DNA of 64,000 nt from Adiantum capillus-veneris (Eukaryota; Streptophyta; Polypodiopsida; Polypodiales; Pteridaceae): positions 133,790,391-133,854,390 of the forward strand of contig CM043947.1 in NCBI GenBank assembly GCA_014529385.2, in the 5' to 3' direction. Position 1 is the stretch's first letter; each line of letters begins with the position of its first letter. The notes beneath the pieces are model-generated. The model searched no databases. It was not told where the DNA came from and was given only the letters and a program-made list of their open reading frames with translations. Below, piece after piece: positions 1 through 10,249 of this stretch. A program made the translations under genes and the position numbers.

Positions 1-726
1 TTAGGTTTACACTAGTCTACACACTCACACACTATAGTCAGTGCTCCTACGTTGCAAGCCAACCCAACCCCATCGTGGACGATATGACAACCAAAGAGAA
101 GACTACAACCCCAAAAACCCTGTGAGGACACATTCAAGCTTTGTGGTTGTCGTGGCAGCTTGAGGCAAGCTTGGCTGCATTGAACACCTCCAAACGGCCT
201 CAAGTGGGACATGGAAGAGAACCAAAATCTTAAAGCTTGCATTGACAAGCTCAAGGCACGATTTGACTCAATCATCAGACTCGTCATCGGAGAGAGAGAG
301 AGAGAGAGAAAGATTTTATATCGTCCTCGGAGGTCAATTATGACCCATGGGGACAATGTTACGTGTGATGTAGTATGTGTATGGTTGATGAGTGATACTC
401 AATGCTTCAAAATTGTGGTGATGAGAGTCGCAATGGAGAGCCCACACTGTAGCTGGGAGAGGAAAGTGTGTAGGTCTACACCATGGCTGAAAATGTGAGG
501 GAAGCAAGTTCGGATGTAACCAAAAGTTGAGCGTGTGGTACTCAGACTCTCGAACTTGAAGTGAACATAATGTGCACAATCAATTTTATTCTTCTCCATT
601 GCCCCAACGCCCCGTCTCACATACAAGGGAGTGGGAGCTAAGAGGAATGGCTACGATAGTGTGTATCACTGACAAGGGGATCCGCTCAAGCATGAGAGAG
701 AGAGAGAGGGGGGGGGGGGGGGGGGG

Positions 727-776
<50 letters not shown>

Positions 777-866
777 AGATAAGGGGGGGGGGGGGGGGGG
801 GGGGGGGGGGAGAGAGAGCTGGGAGCAAAGCGAATGAGCAAGGGAAAGAGGGGGAAGGGGAGGGGC

Positions 867-897
<31 letters not shown>

Positions 898-943
898 GAA
901 ATAGGGAGGGACATACGGAGAGAAAGATAGGACGTTGGAGAGG
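1..943. other. Low-complexity flank of the chromovirus insertion
   Basis: No gene is recognisable here. A reading frame at 211-498 contains a short helical stretch (MEENQNLKACIDKLKARF) that then runs into a (GA)n-encoded RERERER tract, so it is not credible as a complete gene. It might be the tail of an older transposon protein. The right part is the compound GA/G/CA microsatellite listed separately. The stretch ends at the GTAAC target duplication of the retrotransposon. Confidence 0.5.
693..898. repeat. Compound (GA)n/(G)n/(CA)n microsatellite
   Basis: Alternating GA dinucleotides and two poly-G runs (about 709-729 and 784-810), followed by (CA)n at about 868-884 and more GA. The reading frames in it on both strands (R-E-R-E, S-L-S-L, poly-P, poly-G) are composition artefacts. 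Long G runs are prone to assembly length errors. Confidence 0.95.
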
Positions 944-948
944 GTAAC

Positions 949-2538
949 TGTCATAATAATCAATATCTAATTCTCCTAAATGATTTTCTCATATTAAACT
1001 GATCATTTAATGTGGGGAAGTGCCAAGGGAGAAAAAGCTAGAATATTGGTTAAGCTAGCAGACCGGCCACAGTAGGGATCCAAAGGAGGGAAAATAGGGA
1101 TCCAAAGGGGGGGGCATCTGCAAAAGAGCCATGTGAAACAATGGGCCAAAAAGACCCTAAGGTTCAGCCCATTAAGACTTCCAAAATGCTAAGGTTCCAA
1201 AATTCAAAGGTTGTGTCCAAAGGTCAACCCTAGGGAAAATTGGATGCTTAGTGTGTGCCTAAAAAGTCTTTTAACATCCCTACATGGGAGGGGGCGAGCC
1301 CCAAAGCTAGGGGATGAGAGAGAAAGCCACACACACACACACAGGCTCCCTTTACACAAAGGGAATGAGGGACACATGTCAGCTCCCTAGGCCAGATGCC
1401 CACAAGGTGTGCCCAATTCCTATTGGAAGACCCTTGAAGTGGACCAATGAGAATTAAGCTAGAGTAAATCTAGTTTAATTAATTTAAAAACATTTAATAA
1501 AAGAAACCAATAAGAATTAAGTGTCCTAGAAGACTATTGGGCAGTCTCCCAAGGGGTCCAATGAGCATTCAGGAGCCCCATGGCTTGCCTGATTCCTATT
1601 GGCCAGGAGGCAAAGGGGTCCAATGAGAGTTTAGTTTAATTATTTAATTACCTAAAGCTCTCACAAAAGGGGAAAGGGGGACACATGTCAGAAGGCTATC
1701 ACTTATGCTGCTTAATTCCTATTGGCTTGACCTGGGGAGGTCCAATGAGGCAAAAGCCAGACCTATTTAGCAGCTAGGGCTCGCCCAAGAGAGAGAGGGG
1801 GCTGATTTTTGCTTGGCATTGACACACACACACTCACACTTGACCATGTGTGAAGGAAGAATACTCTATCTCCTCCCAAGCTTTAATGGAGAGCTCATCA
1901 CCTACTCCAAGCTTGTGAGATAGAAGCCTACATCAACACTCTCTTGGCATGTGGATGCAAATCCAACCAAGAGCCAAGCTTCAATGCATGCTCATCTTCT
2001 CTACCAAGCTAATTACTAAGCTAAGCTATGCTAATATGAGTGATTATGTGAGGAGATGTACATCTTTCTCGTAAGATACTTCTTTTTCCTCTCAATCTAC
2101 TCTCATACCCTGCTAGCTCTCACCATCTTCGAAGGTGTGTGAGGTCTTGGGTCTGAGAACGGGGATAATTCAAGTTGTGTTTGATTAAGTGTTTTGCTTG
2201 GTGTATGAAGCTTCCATCTTCATTGCACTAGCTAGTCTTGAAGGAACACAAAGAATTGTATTGTACAATGTCTCTCTTGATGGGAGAAACCATAATACAA
2301 AGCCTTTTGGAGGGGGGACCGGCTCCATGCAAATCCGGTCCTCAACTGTTGTCAATAGCTTAATTGCTCTCTCTTTTGAAAGTATTGTCGATGCTATCTA
2401 ACTAGGTGTTATGCTTTTTGTTGCTCTCTCCACCCAAGCACTCTTGTAATTCTCATTAGGAATCTATTCTAATGAAATGCCCACTATGTTCATGCTAATT
2501 TCCGCTACACATAAGATTTTAGGCCATTAAATGTTACA
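949..2538 (+). repeat. 5' LTR of chromovirus
   Basis: Direct repeat of 8262-9852, starting TG and ending CA. The upstream part (about 1415-1750) contains four pairs of inverted CCAAT boxes (ATTGG followed about 20-25 bp later by CCAATGAG), a likely promoter region. A weak TATA-like CTATTTAG lies near 1757-1765. A 70-residue frame at 2189-2401 is repeated in the other LTR at 9503-9715; it has no recognisable domain and I do not call it a gene. Confidence 0.95.
1415..1750 (+). promoter_or_regulatory. Four inverted CCAAT-box pairs in LTR (putative U3 enhancer)
   Basis: CCTATTGG...CCAATGAG occurs at about 1419-1450, 1533-1565 (ACTATTGG here), 1595-1627 and 1718-1749, and again in the 3' LTR. CCAAT is the core recognised by plant NF-Y factors. 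The regular spacing just upstream of the likely transcription start is what suggests regulation; function is inferred. Confidence 0.45.
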
Positions 2539-2539
2539 T

Positions 2540-2551
2540 TGGTATCAGAGC
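2540..2551 (+). promoter_or_regulatory. Primer binding site, initiator tRNA-Met
   Basis: TGGTATCAGAGC begins 2 nt after the 5' LTR and is the standard complement of the plant initiator methionine tRNA 3' end. It confirms orientation and the 5' LTR boundary. Confidence 0.93.
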
Positions 2552-2955
2552 TCAAGGTTTCTCTTTTCTTGCTCAAGAAGGGAGGTCCTCAAGCTAGCTA
2601 CAAATGGTTGGTATTATTAATTGCCTGTGAGTAAGTAGAATAGGGATTTTTCAGCCTTGCAGTGCGCCTGCCTTTGTGCAGTTAACGGGGCATCACCGTC
2701 GAGAGCTATGGTCTTAATAGTGGAGTCCTACGGGGCTTGCCTACGGCTTAACCACTATTGAGCTATTAGAAGCTTGACAGGAGCCGGTGCTGTTTTGGTG
2801 TCGAAAGACCCTCTCTTCTATTCCTTGCAATTAATGGTATTCGAGCCGCGGGTACAGTAGCTTGAGTGCTTTTTCTAAAGGGGTAAAGAGGAGTAGCAAC
2901 TAGGGCTTGAAGTGCCAAAGTACACCTAAAAAGTTTACACCTAAAAGTTGTTAGA

Positions 2956-5900
2956 ATGGCTGACAATAGTAAAGAGAGTGAAATTAATGTTGATAACTTT
3001 GATTTTGCTCATGAGCAAGCTACTAATGATGCTTCAATGCTTGTTAACTATCTTGTTTCTAGGCTTCAACAAGCCATGGGCAATCCATCTCTCCAAAGTG
3101 AAGTGCAACGGCAGCTCCGTGCTCACGGGATTCTCCAAGCTCATCACCATGACGAGAGAACACCTAGGAAGCCTCCTTGTGAGACTACCAAAAGAGGTCT
3201 CTCTCCGATTCGGGAAGAAGAAGAGAATCCATATGAAGGGCTCAAGAACTTACTTCTTGATGATGCATCTCCTTCCCAAAGGAGAACTCAAGAGCCTCCA
3301 CCGAAGGAACGAGAAAGAAGCGAGTCTCCCGCCACCTCGGCGGAGATGGCTCCACGAAGACGGCGGGCTAAACGCTCTCCATCACCACCAAAGCGGAGAA
3401 GACCATCACACTCTTCTCCACGCCATAATTCAAAGAGGGATGATAAAAAGCAAGAGAAGAAAAAGGCGAGAAAGAGGACACCCTCTTCTCCATCTTCTTC
3501 ATCCTCTTCCTCTTATGAAAGCTATGGTGAAGACGACAAAGATCAAGACAAGAAAAAGGCGAGAAAGAGGTCACCCTCTTCTCCACCTTCTTCAAATTCT
3601 TCATCTTCTGAAGAAAGTGATGGTGCAACTTTTGAACCATCAAAAAGAAGAGGCCATAGGAAATCCTATGCCGCATGGAAGAGGTCGTCCAAGCTGAAGA
3701 AATTCAAAGAGGGAGGGAAGAGCATCTCTTTCCTTACCTATGATGGCACCTTCGGTGCTACAGACAAAGTTTTGGCCTTTATCCAGCAATTCGATGCGGC
3801 GTTTGGAGATGAGGGCTTCACGGAGTCCTCTAAGCTACGCCATGTAGCTATGCACTTTCAAAAGTCCGCCAGACAATGGTGGTCTAGCCTACGAGCCAAC
3901 GGTGAAGCTCCACGAACATGGAAGGCTTTAAGAGCTTCCATTATGAAGCAGTTTTTGGCCACCGATGCCAAAGACAAAGTACTCACCGAATGGCGAAGCT
4001 TAAAGCTCTCTCCCAATGAATCCATCCACAAATATGTAGACAAGTTTTGGGACCTACAACTCAAAGCCACTGTCTTCAAAAAGTTGGATTTTGGAGAGCA
4101 AAAGCAACAATTTTGTGCGGGCTTAACCGAAGAAATGGCGGAGTATGTCAACTCCCAAAGGCCACGTACCATATCGGCGGTAATACACCATACTATGGTG
4201 GCCTCGCGAATCAATTTCCAAACGGGGGGTAAAAGAAATAATAAGCCCCCGGAAAACAAGGGTTCCAATGAGCCTAAGGGGAAGGACAATGTCCAAAAGT
4301 CTCCTAAGGGCAATTCCAACAAAGCTAAAGAGAAGGGAGTTTACAAAGGAAAGAATAAACTCTCTCCTGAAGAGCTTGAGCGTTATCGTAAAGATAACCG
4401 GTGTTTCAAGTGCGGCGAACAAGGGCATGCGTACCGCGCTTGTCCCCAAAAGAACAACCGCCAAGATCCTCCTAGAGCTTCTTTGGTTGAAATCCAAGAG
4501 GAGGAGATTCACCAAACTCACCACAAAGGATCTCCTCTATGCCATGCTTGGGGAAAGGTAAGAGAACATGATGCTTTTATTCTCTTTGACCCTGGTTCTA
4601 CTCACAATTTCATATCTATGGAGTTAGCCACCAAGCTAGGCATACAATCCTACGAGATGGGAGATATCCTACCCGCAGACAGTGCCTTCAAGGGGCAAGA
4701 AGCTTCAGTCACTCCCTTAATCGGGAAATTGAGGCTTCATGTCCAAGGCTATGTGGACAAAGAGGACTTCTTTATCTCTCCTCTCAAGCATGAGGATGTA
4801 ATCCTAGGGGCACCATGGTTTGACCGCCTGGCTGCCCATGTTAAATTTCCTGAAAGGAGAATCTCCTTTAAGTTCAGGGAAAAGGACATGTATATAGATG
4901 CTAAGGAGATGGGTAACACCATCCCCATTGTACATACACCAGCTTTCAACAAGTCAATAAAGAGCTCTATTTCCGTGTACATGATTTTTGTTAAAGATTC
5001 TCAAAATGAACCTAATGCTTTAGCAAAAGAAAATAAAAGCAACCAAAAGGAATTAGAGTTATCCAATTTTCTCAAGGGGTTTCAAGATGTCTTTATTGAC
5101 GACATCCCTTGTGAGCTACCTCCTAAACGAGGTAATGACGACCATGCAATTGAACTTCTTCCAGGAAGTTCACCGCCTAACAAACCTCCTTATAGAGTTT
5201 CTCAAGCTCAACAAGAGGAGATTATGCGGCAAGTGCATGAGTTAGTTGAGAAGGGCATGGTTAGGCCTAGCTCATCTCCATTTTGCTCACCTGTGCTATT
5301 AGTGCAAAAGAAAGACGGCACATATCGTATGTGTGTCGACTATAGAGCACTAAATAGGATCACTATCAAGAATAGGTTTCCCGTTCCACGGGTAGAAGAC
5401 CTATTTGATAAGCTACAAGGATCGACCTACTTCAGTAGGATTGACCTAAAAAGTGGCTATCATCAAATAAGGATAGTTGATCAAGACATTGTAAAGACCG
5501 CATTTCGTACTACATTTGGTCTTTACGAATACATTGTCATGCCTTTTGGCTTGACTAATGCACCAGCCACATTTAACCGCTTGATGGAGAAGCTGTTCAG
5601 GCCTCATCGAACCTTCACTGGAGTGTTCTTTGATGATATTATCATCTACTCTAATTCATTGGAGGAACACAAGCAACACCTCCAGGTAATATTTCAAGTT
5701 TTAAGAGAGAATAAACTTTATGTTAATCGAAAGAAAAGTGAATTTTTCTTGCAAGAGATTCAATATTTAGGTCACATTATCTCTCAAGATGGAATCCAAA
5801 TGGATCCATCCAAGTTAGAGGTAATAAAAGGATGGCCTAAACCAAGGAATCTTCATGAACTAAGAAGCTTTATAGGTATGTGTGCATACTATAGACGCTT

Positions 5901-7149
5901 CATAGAAAAGTTCTCACAAATTGCGGGACCATTACATGACCTAACAAAGAAAAATGTTAGGTATACGTGGTCTGCTAAGGAGAACAATGCTTTCGAAAAG
6001 CTTAAAGAAAAGCTTATCTCTCAACCTGTGCTTACACTACCGGATCTCTCAAAACCATTTGAGGTCCAATGTGATGCTTGTGGTGATTGCCTTGGGGCTG
6101 TTTTGCTCCAAGAAGGGCACGCCATAGGCTATGAGAGTCGAAGGCTCGACCCTGTTGAGCAAGCTCTAGGCATATACGAAAAAGAACTCCTTGCAGTTCT
6201 ACATGCCTTAGACTCATGGAAGCACTATTTATTGGGGACTCCTTTCATTCTGCGAACGGATCACCAAAGTCTTAAGTACTTCATGACGCAGACCAAGCTC
6301 TCCGACAAACAAATGAGGTGGGCAAATTTCCTTTCGCAATTTCATTTTCATATTGCTCACATTGCTGGCAAGCATAATCAAGTAGCCGATGCACTCTCAA
6401 GACGACCGAGAGTGAATGCGGTTTCCATAGCAACTCACAATGATCTATCTTCAATGATAGATGAGTATGCTATTGATCCCGATTTTAGAGATGTGATTTC
6501 AGCCCTTGCATTAGGGAAGAAAGAAGAACCATTTACTTTACAAGATGGTTATCTTCTCTATGGCAATAGACTATGCGTTACTAACTCACTACGTGAGAAA
6601 GTAATGTATGAATCTCATGCTCCCCCATATGCGGGGCATAGAGGGATTCAGTCTACCCTAAAGGGAATTGAAACATATTTCTATTGGCCTACCATGAAAG
6701 TGAACATACACGAGTATGTTTCCAAATGTGTGGTATGTCAAAAGACAAAATTTGATAGAGGGAAGCAACTTGGATTGCTTCAACCCTTGCCAATCCCTAA
6801 TTCACCGTGGGAGAGCATATCCATGGATTTTATCTTTGGATTGCCTAAGTCTATCCATGGGAATACGGGAATATGGACGATAGTAGACAGGTTCAGTAAA
6901 CAAGCTCATTTTATACCTGTCAAAAAGACTATCAAAGCCCATCAAATGGCAACCCTCTTCATTTCACAAATTTTCAAGTACCATGGCTTGCCAATGTCCA
7001 TAGTGTCGGATAGAGATCCTAGAATGACCAGTAATTTCTGGAAGGGTCTCTTTGAGAATTTAGGAACAAGGCTAAACTTCTCTTCGGCCTATCATCCACA
7101 AACTGATGGCCAAAGTGAAATAGCTAACCTAACCATTCTGATCTACTAA
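2956..7149 (+). CDS. Chromovirus Gag-Pol polyprotein, frame-broken near the end of integrase
   Basis: This 1397-codon frame encodes the structural and replication proteins of the element. Visible domains in order: a Ser/Arg/Lys-rich N-terminal region (about residues 100-230), the capsid-like gag domain (about 262-430, with QWWSSLR), a CCHC zinc knuckle CFKCGEQGHAYRAC (483-496), an aspartic protease site FDPGSTHNFIS (D545; DPGS instead of DTGA), reverse transcriptase (MCVDYRALN at 792, FFDDI with D893/D894), RNase H (CDACGD, D1040; RTDHQS), the integrase zinc finger (H1221, H1228, C1258, C1261) and the integrase core D1291, D1352, E1388 with 35 residues between the last two. The frame stops at 7147-7149, just after catalytic E1388, because of a one-base frame change; homologous sequence continues in another frame. 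The ATG at 2956 is the first in frame after the leader. A 249-codon frame overlapping gag (2948-3697) is a composition shadow. Confidence 0.95.
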   Translation: MADNSKESEINVDNFDFAHEQATNDASMLVNYLVSRLQQAMGNPSLQSEVQRQLRAHGILQAHHHDERTPRKPPCETTKRGLSPIREEEENPYEGLKNLLLDDASPSQRRTQEPPPKERERSESPATSAEMAPRRRRAKRSPSPPKRRRPSHSSPRHNSKRDDKKQEKKKARKRTPSSPSSSSSSSYESYGEDDKDQDKKKARKRSPSSPPSSNSSSSEESDGATFEPSKRRGHRKSYAAWKRSSKLKKFKEGGKSISFLTYDGTFGATDKVLAFIQQFDAAFGDEGFTESSKLRHVAMHFQKSARQWWSSLRANGEAPRTWKALRASIMKQFLATDAKDKVLTEWRSLKLSPNESIHKYVDKFWDLQLKATVFKKLDFGEQKQQFCAGLTEEMAEYVNSQRPRTISAVIHHTMVASRINFQTGGKRNNKPPENKGSNEPKGKDNVQKSPKGNSNKAKEKGVYKGKNKLSPEELERYRKDNRCFKCGEQGHAYRACPQKNNRQDPPRASLVEIQEEEIHQTHHKGSPLCHAWGKVREHDAFILFDPGSTHNFISMELATKLGIQSYEMGDILPADSAFKGQEASVTPLIGKLRLHVQGYVDKEDFFISPLKHEDVILGAPWFDRLAAHVKFPERRISFKFREKDMYIDAKEMGNTIPIVHTPAFNKSIKSSISVYMIFVKDSQNEPNALAKENKSNQKELELSNFLKGFQDVFIDDIPCELPPKRGNDDHAIELLPGSSPPNKPPYRVSQAQQEEIMRQVHELVEKGMVRPSSSPFCSPVLLVQKKDGTYRMCVDYRALNRITIKNRFPVPRVEDLFDKLQGSTYFSRIDLKSGYHQIRIVDQDIVKTAFRTTFGLYEYIVMPFGLTNAPATFNRLMEKLFRPHRTFTGVFFDDIIIYSNSLEEHKQHLQVIFQVLRENKLYVNRKKSEFFLQEIQYLGHIISQDGIQMDPSKLEVIKGWPKPRNLHELRSFIGMCAYYRRFIEKFSQIAGPLHDLTKKNVRYTWSAKENNAFEKLKEKLISQPVLTLPDLSKPFEVQCDACGDCLGAVLLQEGHAIGYESRRLDPVEQALGIYEKELLAVLHALDSWKHYLLGTPFILRTDHQSLKYFMTQTKLSDKQMRWANFLSQFHFHIAHIAGKHNQVADALSRRPRVNAVSIATHNDLSSMIDEYAIDPDFRDVISALALGKKEEPFTLQDGYLLYGNRLCVTNSLREKVMYESHAPPYAGHRGIQSTLKGIETYFYWPTMKVNIHEYVSKCVVCQKTKFDRGKQLGLLQPLPIPNSPWESISMDFIFGLPKSIHGNTGIWTIVDRFSKQAHFIPVKKTIKAHQMATLFISQIFKYHGLPMSIVSDRDPRMTSNFWKGLFENLGTRLNFSSAYHPQTDGQSEIANLTILIY

Positions 7150-7904
7150 AAGCCTATGTAACGGAAGTAGATCAAAGATCCCAATGGGAGAAGTACTTAC
7201 CCTTAGTAGAGTATGCTTACAATAACACTGTACATACTTCCACAGGAAAAGCACCTTTCGAGGTAATTGAGGGAAGATCAAAAAGTCCCTTGCTACTTAA
7301 GGTACATGGGAAGATCTTCGCTGCAGATGAGTATAGCCGAGACCTACAAGAATCTTTCCAAAAGATTAAGGATGCTATCTCTATCTCACAGCAAAGGCAA
7401 AAGGCTGCTGCTGACAAGCACAGAAGAGCCCAAGCCTTTAAAGAAAACGATTGGGTCTTGTTAAAGTTTCCCAAGGCTCGATTAAGGCACACGACGGGCA
7501 AGAATCCTACGGGCCACCAAAAGTACTATGCTAAACTAGCAAAAAGGTACTATGGTCCCTTCCAGATTCTTAGGCCAATCAATGAGATGGCCTATCAACT
7601 TAAGTTGCCCAATCATTGGCTCATACACAATGCTTTTCATGTAAGCCTATTAAAGCCTTACAAAGGAGAGCTACCTCAAGAACCAACTATTGAAGATCCA
7701 CCAGAGATCGAGGACCACGAGGAGGTGCTGCAGCCCGAGTCCATTCTCCGACATGAAGACAAGGTATTAAGAGGCGGTAAGACTATCCGACGATATCTTA
7801 TTAAGTTTAAGAATTATCCTTTTGAAGATGCTAGATGGATGCAAGGCATACAATTAAAGGATAACCTAAACCTTGTCAATGCTTACAATGCTTCCCAAGA
7901 GTAA
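7128..7904 (+). CDS. Integrase C-terminus plus chromodomain (downstream of frameshift)
   Basis: This is the rest of the polyprotein in the shifted frame, open from 7128; the first ATG (7290) is internal and probably not used. It carries the end of the integrase core (EYAYNNTVHTSTGKAPFEV), a basic helical segment, the GPF/Y module (YYGPFQIL ... HNAFHVSLLKPY) and, at the C-terminus, a chromodomain (ILRHEDKVLRGG, YLIKFKNYPFEDARWM). Chromodomains of this group are known or proposed to steer integration to marked chromatin. The usual aromatic cage is only partly obvious here (ARWM where ATWE is common). The position of the break, within integrase rather than at a gag-pol junction, argues for mutation and not programmed frameshifting. 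Confidence 0.92.
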   Translation, partial: PNHSDLLKAYVTEVDQRSQWEKYLPLVEYAYNNTVHTSTGKAPFEVIEGRSKSPLLLKVHGKIFAADEYSRDLQESFQKIKDAISISQQRQKAAADKHRRAQAFKENDWVLLKFPKARLRHTTGKNPTGHQKYYAKLAKRYYGPFQILRPINEMAYQLKLPNHWLIHNAFHVSLLKPYKGELPQEPTIEDPPEIEDHEEVLQPESILRHEDKVLRGGKTIRRYLIKFKNYPFEDARWMQGIQLKDNLNLVNAYNASQE

Positions 7905-8261
7905 GCAAATGTACAAAATGTTAAAAATGAACAAAAATTTTTGTCTTATAAGACTCTCTTTTTCTTTATTTGTGCACAAAAATGAAGTAGTATGCATGCT
8001 TAGATCAAGTTTGCGGAGACGACGTCTCCCGAACACCAAGTAGAGCTTGTCACTCTACTATGGAAGACTGATAGGACTAATGTGCAGACATGCTTGCGGC
8101 AGCCTCAGGCTCTCAAGCGCCAAATGGACTAGTCATCCATTATGGAATGATGTCGTAGGGTAACATAGGGATCCTCTACCCGCTAAGAAAAGGACTCATG
8201 CATATGCTTTATCTTCTCTACACCATAGTCGAGGACGACTATGATTTCAAGAGAGAGGTAA
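7905..8261 (+). other. Chromovirus 3' untranslated region and purine tract
   Basis: Non-coding stretch between the chromodomain stop codon and the 3' LTR. It ends in CAAGAGAGAGGTAA (8248-8261), a purine-rich run directly abutting TGTCATAAT that would serve as the plus-strand primer. It is weak compared with the G-rich tracts of the other elements in this window. Confidence 0.7.
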
Positions 8262-9852
8262 TGTCATAATAATCAATATCTAATTCTCCTAAATGATTTT
8301 CTCATATTAAACTGATCATTTAATGTGGGGAAGTGCCAAGGGAGAAAAAGCTAGAATATTGGTTAAGCTAGCAGACCGGCCACAGTAGGGATCCAAAGGA
8401 GGGAAAATAGGGATCCAAAGGGGGGGCCATCTGCAAAAGAGCCATGTGAAACAATGGGCCAAAAAGACCCTAAGGTTCAGCCCATTAAGACTTCCAAAAT
8501 GCTAAGGTTCCAAAATTCAAAGGTTGTGTCCAAAGGTCAACCCTAGGGAAAATTGGATGCTTAGTGTGTGCCCTAAAAAGTCTTTGCACATCCCTACATG
8601 GGAGGGGGCGAGCCCCAAAGGTAGGGGATGAGAGAGAAAGCCACACACACACACACAGGCTCCCTTTACACAAAGGGAATGAGGGACACATGTCAGCTCC
8701 CTAGGCCAGATGCCCACAAGGTGTGCCCAATTCCTATTGGAAGACCCTTGAAGTGGACCAATGAGAATTAAGCTAGAGTAAATCTAGTTTAATTAATTTA
8801 AAAACATTTAATAAAAGAAACCAATAAGAATTAAGTGTCCTAGAAGACTATTGGGCAGTCTCCCAAGGGGTCCAATGAGCATTCAGGAGCCCCATGGCTT
8901 GCCTGATTCCTATTGGCCAGGAGGCAAAGGGGTCCAATGAGAGTTTAGTTTAATTATTTAATTACCTAAAGCTCTCACAAAAGGGGAAAGGGGGACACAT
9001 GTCTGAAGGCTATCACTTATGCTGCTTAATTCCTATTGGCTTGACCTGGGGAGGTCCAATGAGGCAAAAGCCAGACCTATTTAGCAGCTAGGGCTCGCCC
9101 AAGAGAGAGAGGGGGCTGATTTTTGCTTGGCATGGACACACACACACTCACACTTGACCATGTGTGAAGGAAGAATACTCTATCTCCTCCCAAGCTTTAA
9201 TGGAGAGCTCATCACCTACTCCAAGCTTGTGAGATAAAAGCCTACATCAACACTCTCTTGGCATATGGATGCAAATCCAACCAAGAGCCAAGCTTCAATG
9301 CATGCTCATCTTCTCTACCAAGCTAATTACTAAGCTAAGCTATGCTAATATGAGTGATTATGTGAGGAGATGTACATCTTTCTCGTAAGATACTTCTTTT
9401 TCTTCTCAATCTACTCTCATACCCTGCTAGCTCTCACCATCTTCGAAGGTGTGTGAGGTCTTGGGTCTGAGAACGGGGATAATTCAAGTTGTGTTTGATT
9501 AAGTGTTTTGCTTGGTGTATGAAGCTTCCATCTTCATTGCACTAGCTAGTCTTGAAGGAACACAAAGAATTGTATTGTACAATGTCTCTCTTGATGGGAG
9601 AAACCATAATACAAAGCCTTTTGGAGGGGGGACCGGCTCCATGCAAATCCGGTCCTCAACTGTTGTCAATAGCTTAATTGCTCTCTCTTTTGAAAGTATT
9701 GTCGATGCTATCTAACTAGGTGTTATGCTTTTTGTTGCTCTCTCGACCCAAGCACTCTTGTAATTCTCATTAGGAATCTATTCTAATGAAATGCCCACTA
9801 TGTTCATGCTAATTTCCACTACACATAAGATTTTAGGCCATTAAATGTTACA
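8262..9852 (+). repeat. 3' LTR of chromovirus
   Basis: Nearly identical to 949-2538. Differences seen include the length of the G run near 8420, TCAGAAGG/TCTGAAGG, GCATTGACAC/GCATGGACAC, and TTTCCGCTAC/TTTCCACTAC. It is followed directly by the GTAAC target duplication. Confidence 0.95.
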
Positions 9853-9856
9853 GTAA

Positions 9857-9860
<4 letters not shown>

Positions 9861-9937
<77 letters not shown>
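9861..9937. repeat. (CA)n(GA)n microsatellite
   Basis: Pure (CA)n about 9861-9902, then (GA)n to 9937, starting 4 bp after the chromovirus target duplication. The element therefore landed next to a dinucleotide repeat. From here to 10240 the sequence is GGTGG/GGCAATGGG-rich simple sequence with a 14-A run at about 10217 and no gene. Confidence 0.95.
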
Positions 9938-9941
<4 letters not shown>

Positions 9942-10249
9942 GGTTGGAGGGATCATGAGAGGGAGAGGGGGTTTGATACAAAGAGATCCAAGTCACTAGA
10001 AAAATTGCTAGTTCCTTGGCAGTTTAGAGAGAGAGAGAGAGGAGGAGGTACTTGGCTGCAATAGTGGTGGGAGGGGCGGCAATGGGCAGTGGTGGTAGGA
10101 TTAGGGGTGGCTCATGGTGGCAGTAAGCTAGCACCACTAACCACGAGTGGTGGACTTAGGTGGTGGTGGCAATGGGTGGTAATGGGCGGCAATGGGAGGT
10201 AGTGGTGTCAGCCCTCAAAAAAAAAAAAAAGCTTGCTCCAAAGCTCGCT

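Larger units (their letters stand above)
944..9857 (+). mobile_element. Ty3/gypsy chromovirus LTR retrotransposon, nearly complete
   Basis: The element runs from TGTCATAATAAT (949) to TTAAATGTTACA (9852) and is flanked by a perfect 5-bp target duplication GTAAC (944-948 and 9853-9857). It has two LTRs of about 1590 bp, a methionine-tRNA primer site, a gag-pol reading frame in the order gag, protease, reverse transcriptase, RNase H, integrase, chromodomain, and a purine-rich tract before the 3' LTR. The LTRs differ by only about a dozen substitutions and small indels by eye (about 99% identity), so insertion was recent on a plant-TE timescale. One frameshift in integrase breaks the polyprotein. 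The chromodomain after integrase places it among plant chromoviruses; I do not assign a named clade. Confidence 0.95.

Noticed and set aside
572-963. Open frames of 60-125 codons on both strands (poly-P, poly-G, R-E-R-E, S-L-S-L)
   Set aside because: They are translations of the GA/G microsatellite. The same applies to frames at 21088-21381, 26435-26872, 27016-27348, 27532-27747, 31906-32136, 34264-34488, 45000-45200, 46012-46318 and 49982-50256.
2189-2401. 70-codon frame identical in both chromovirus LTRs
   Set aside because: Identity follows from LTR duplication, not selection; there is no domain, and it lies in the non-coding part of the LTR.
2948-3697. 249-codon frame overlapping the start of chromovirus gag
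   Set aside because: It shadows the Ser/Arg/Lys-rich gag segment in another phase, and its own translation is biased (L/H/R-rich) without domain structure.
7105-7150. Programmed ribosomal frameshift in the chromovirus
   Set aside because: The shift lies inside integrase, not at gag/pol, and no slippery heptamer is evident. Mutation or sequencing error is simpler.
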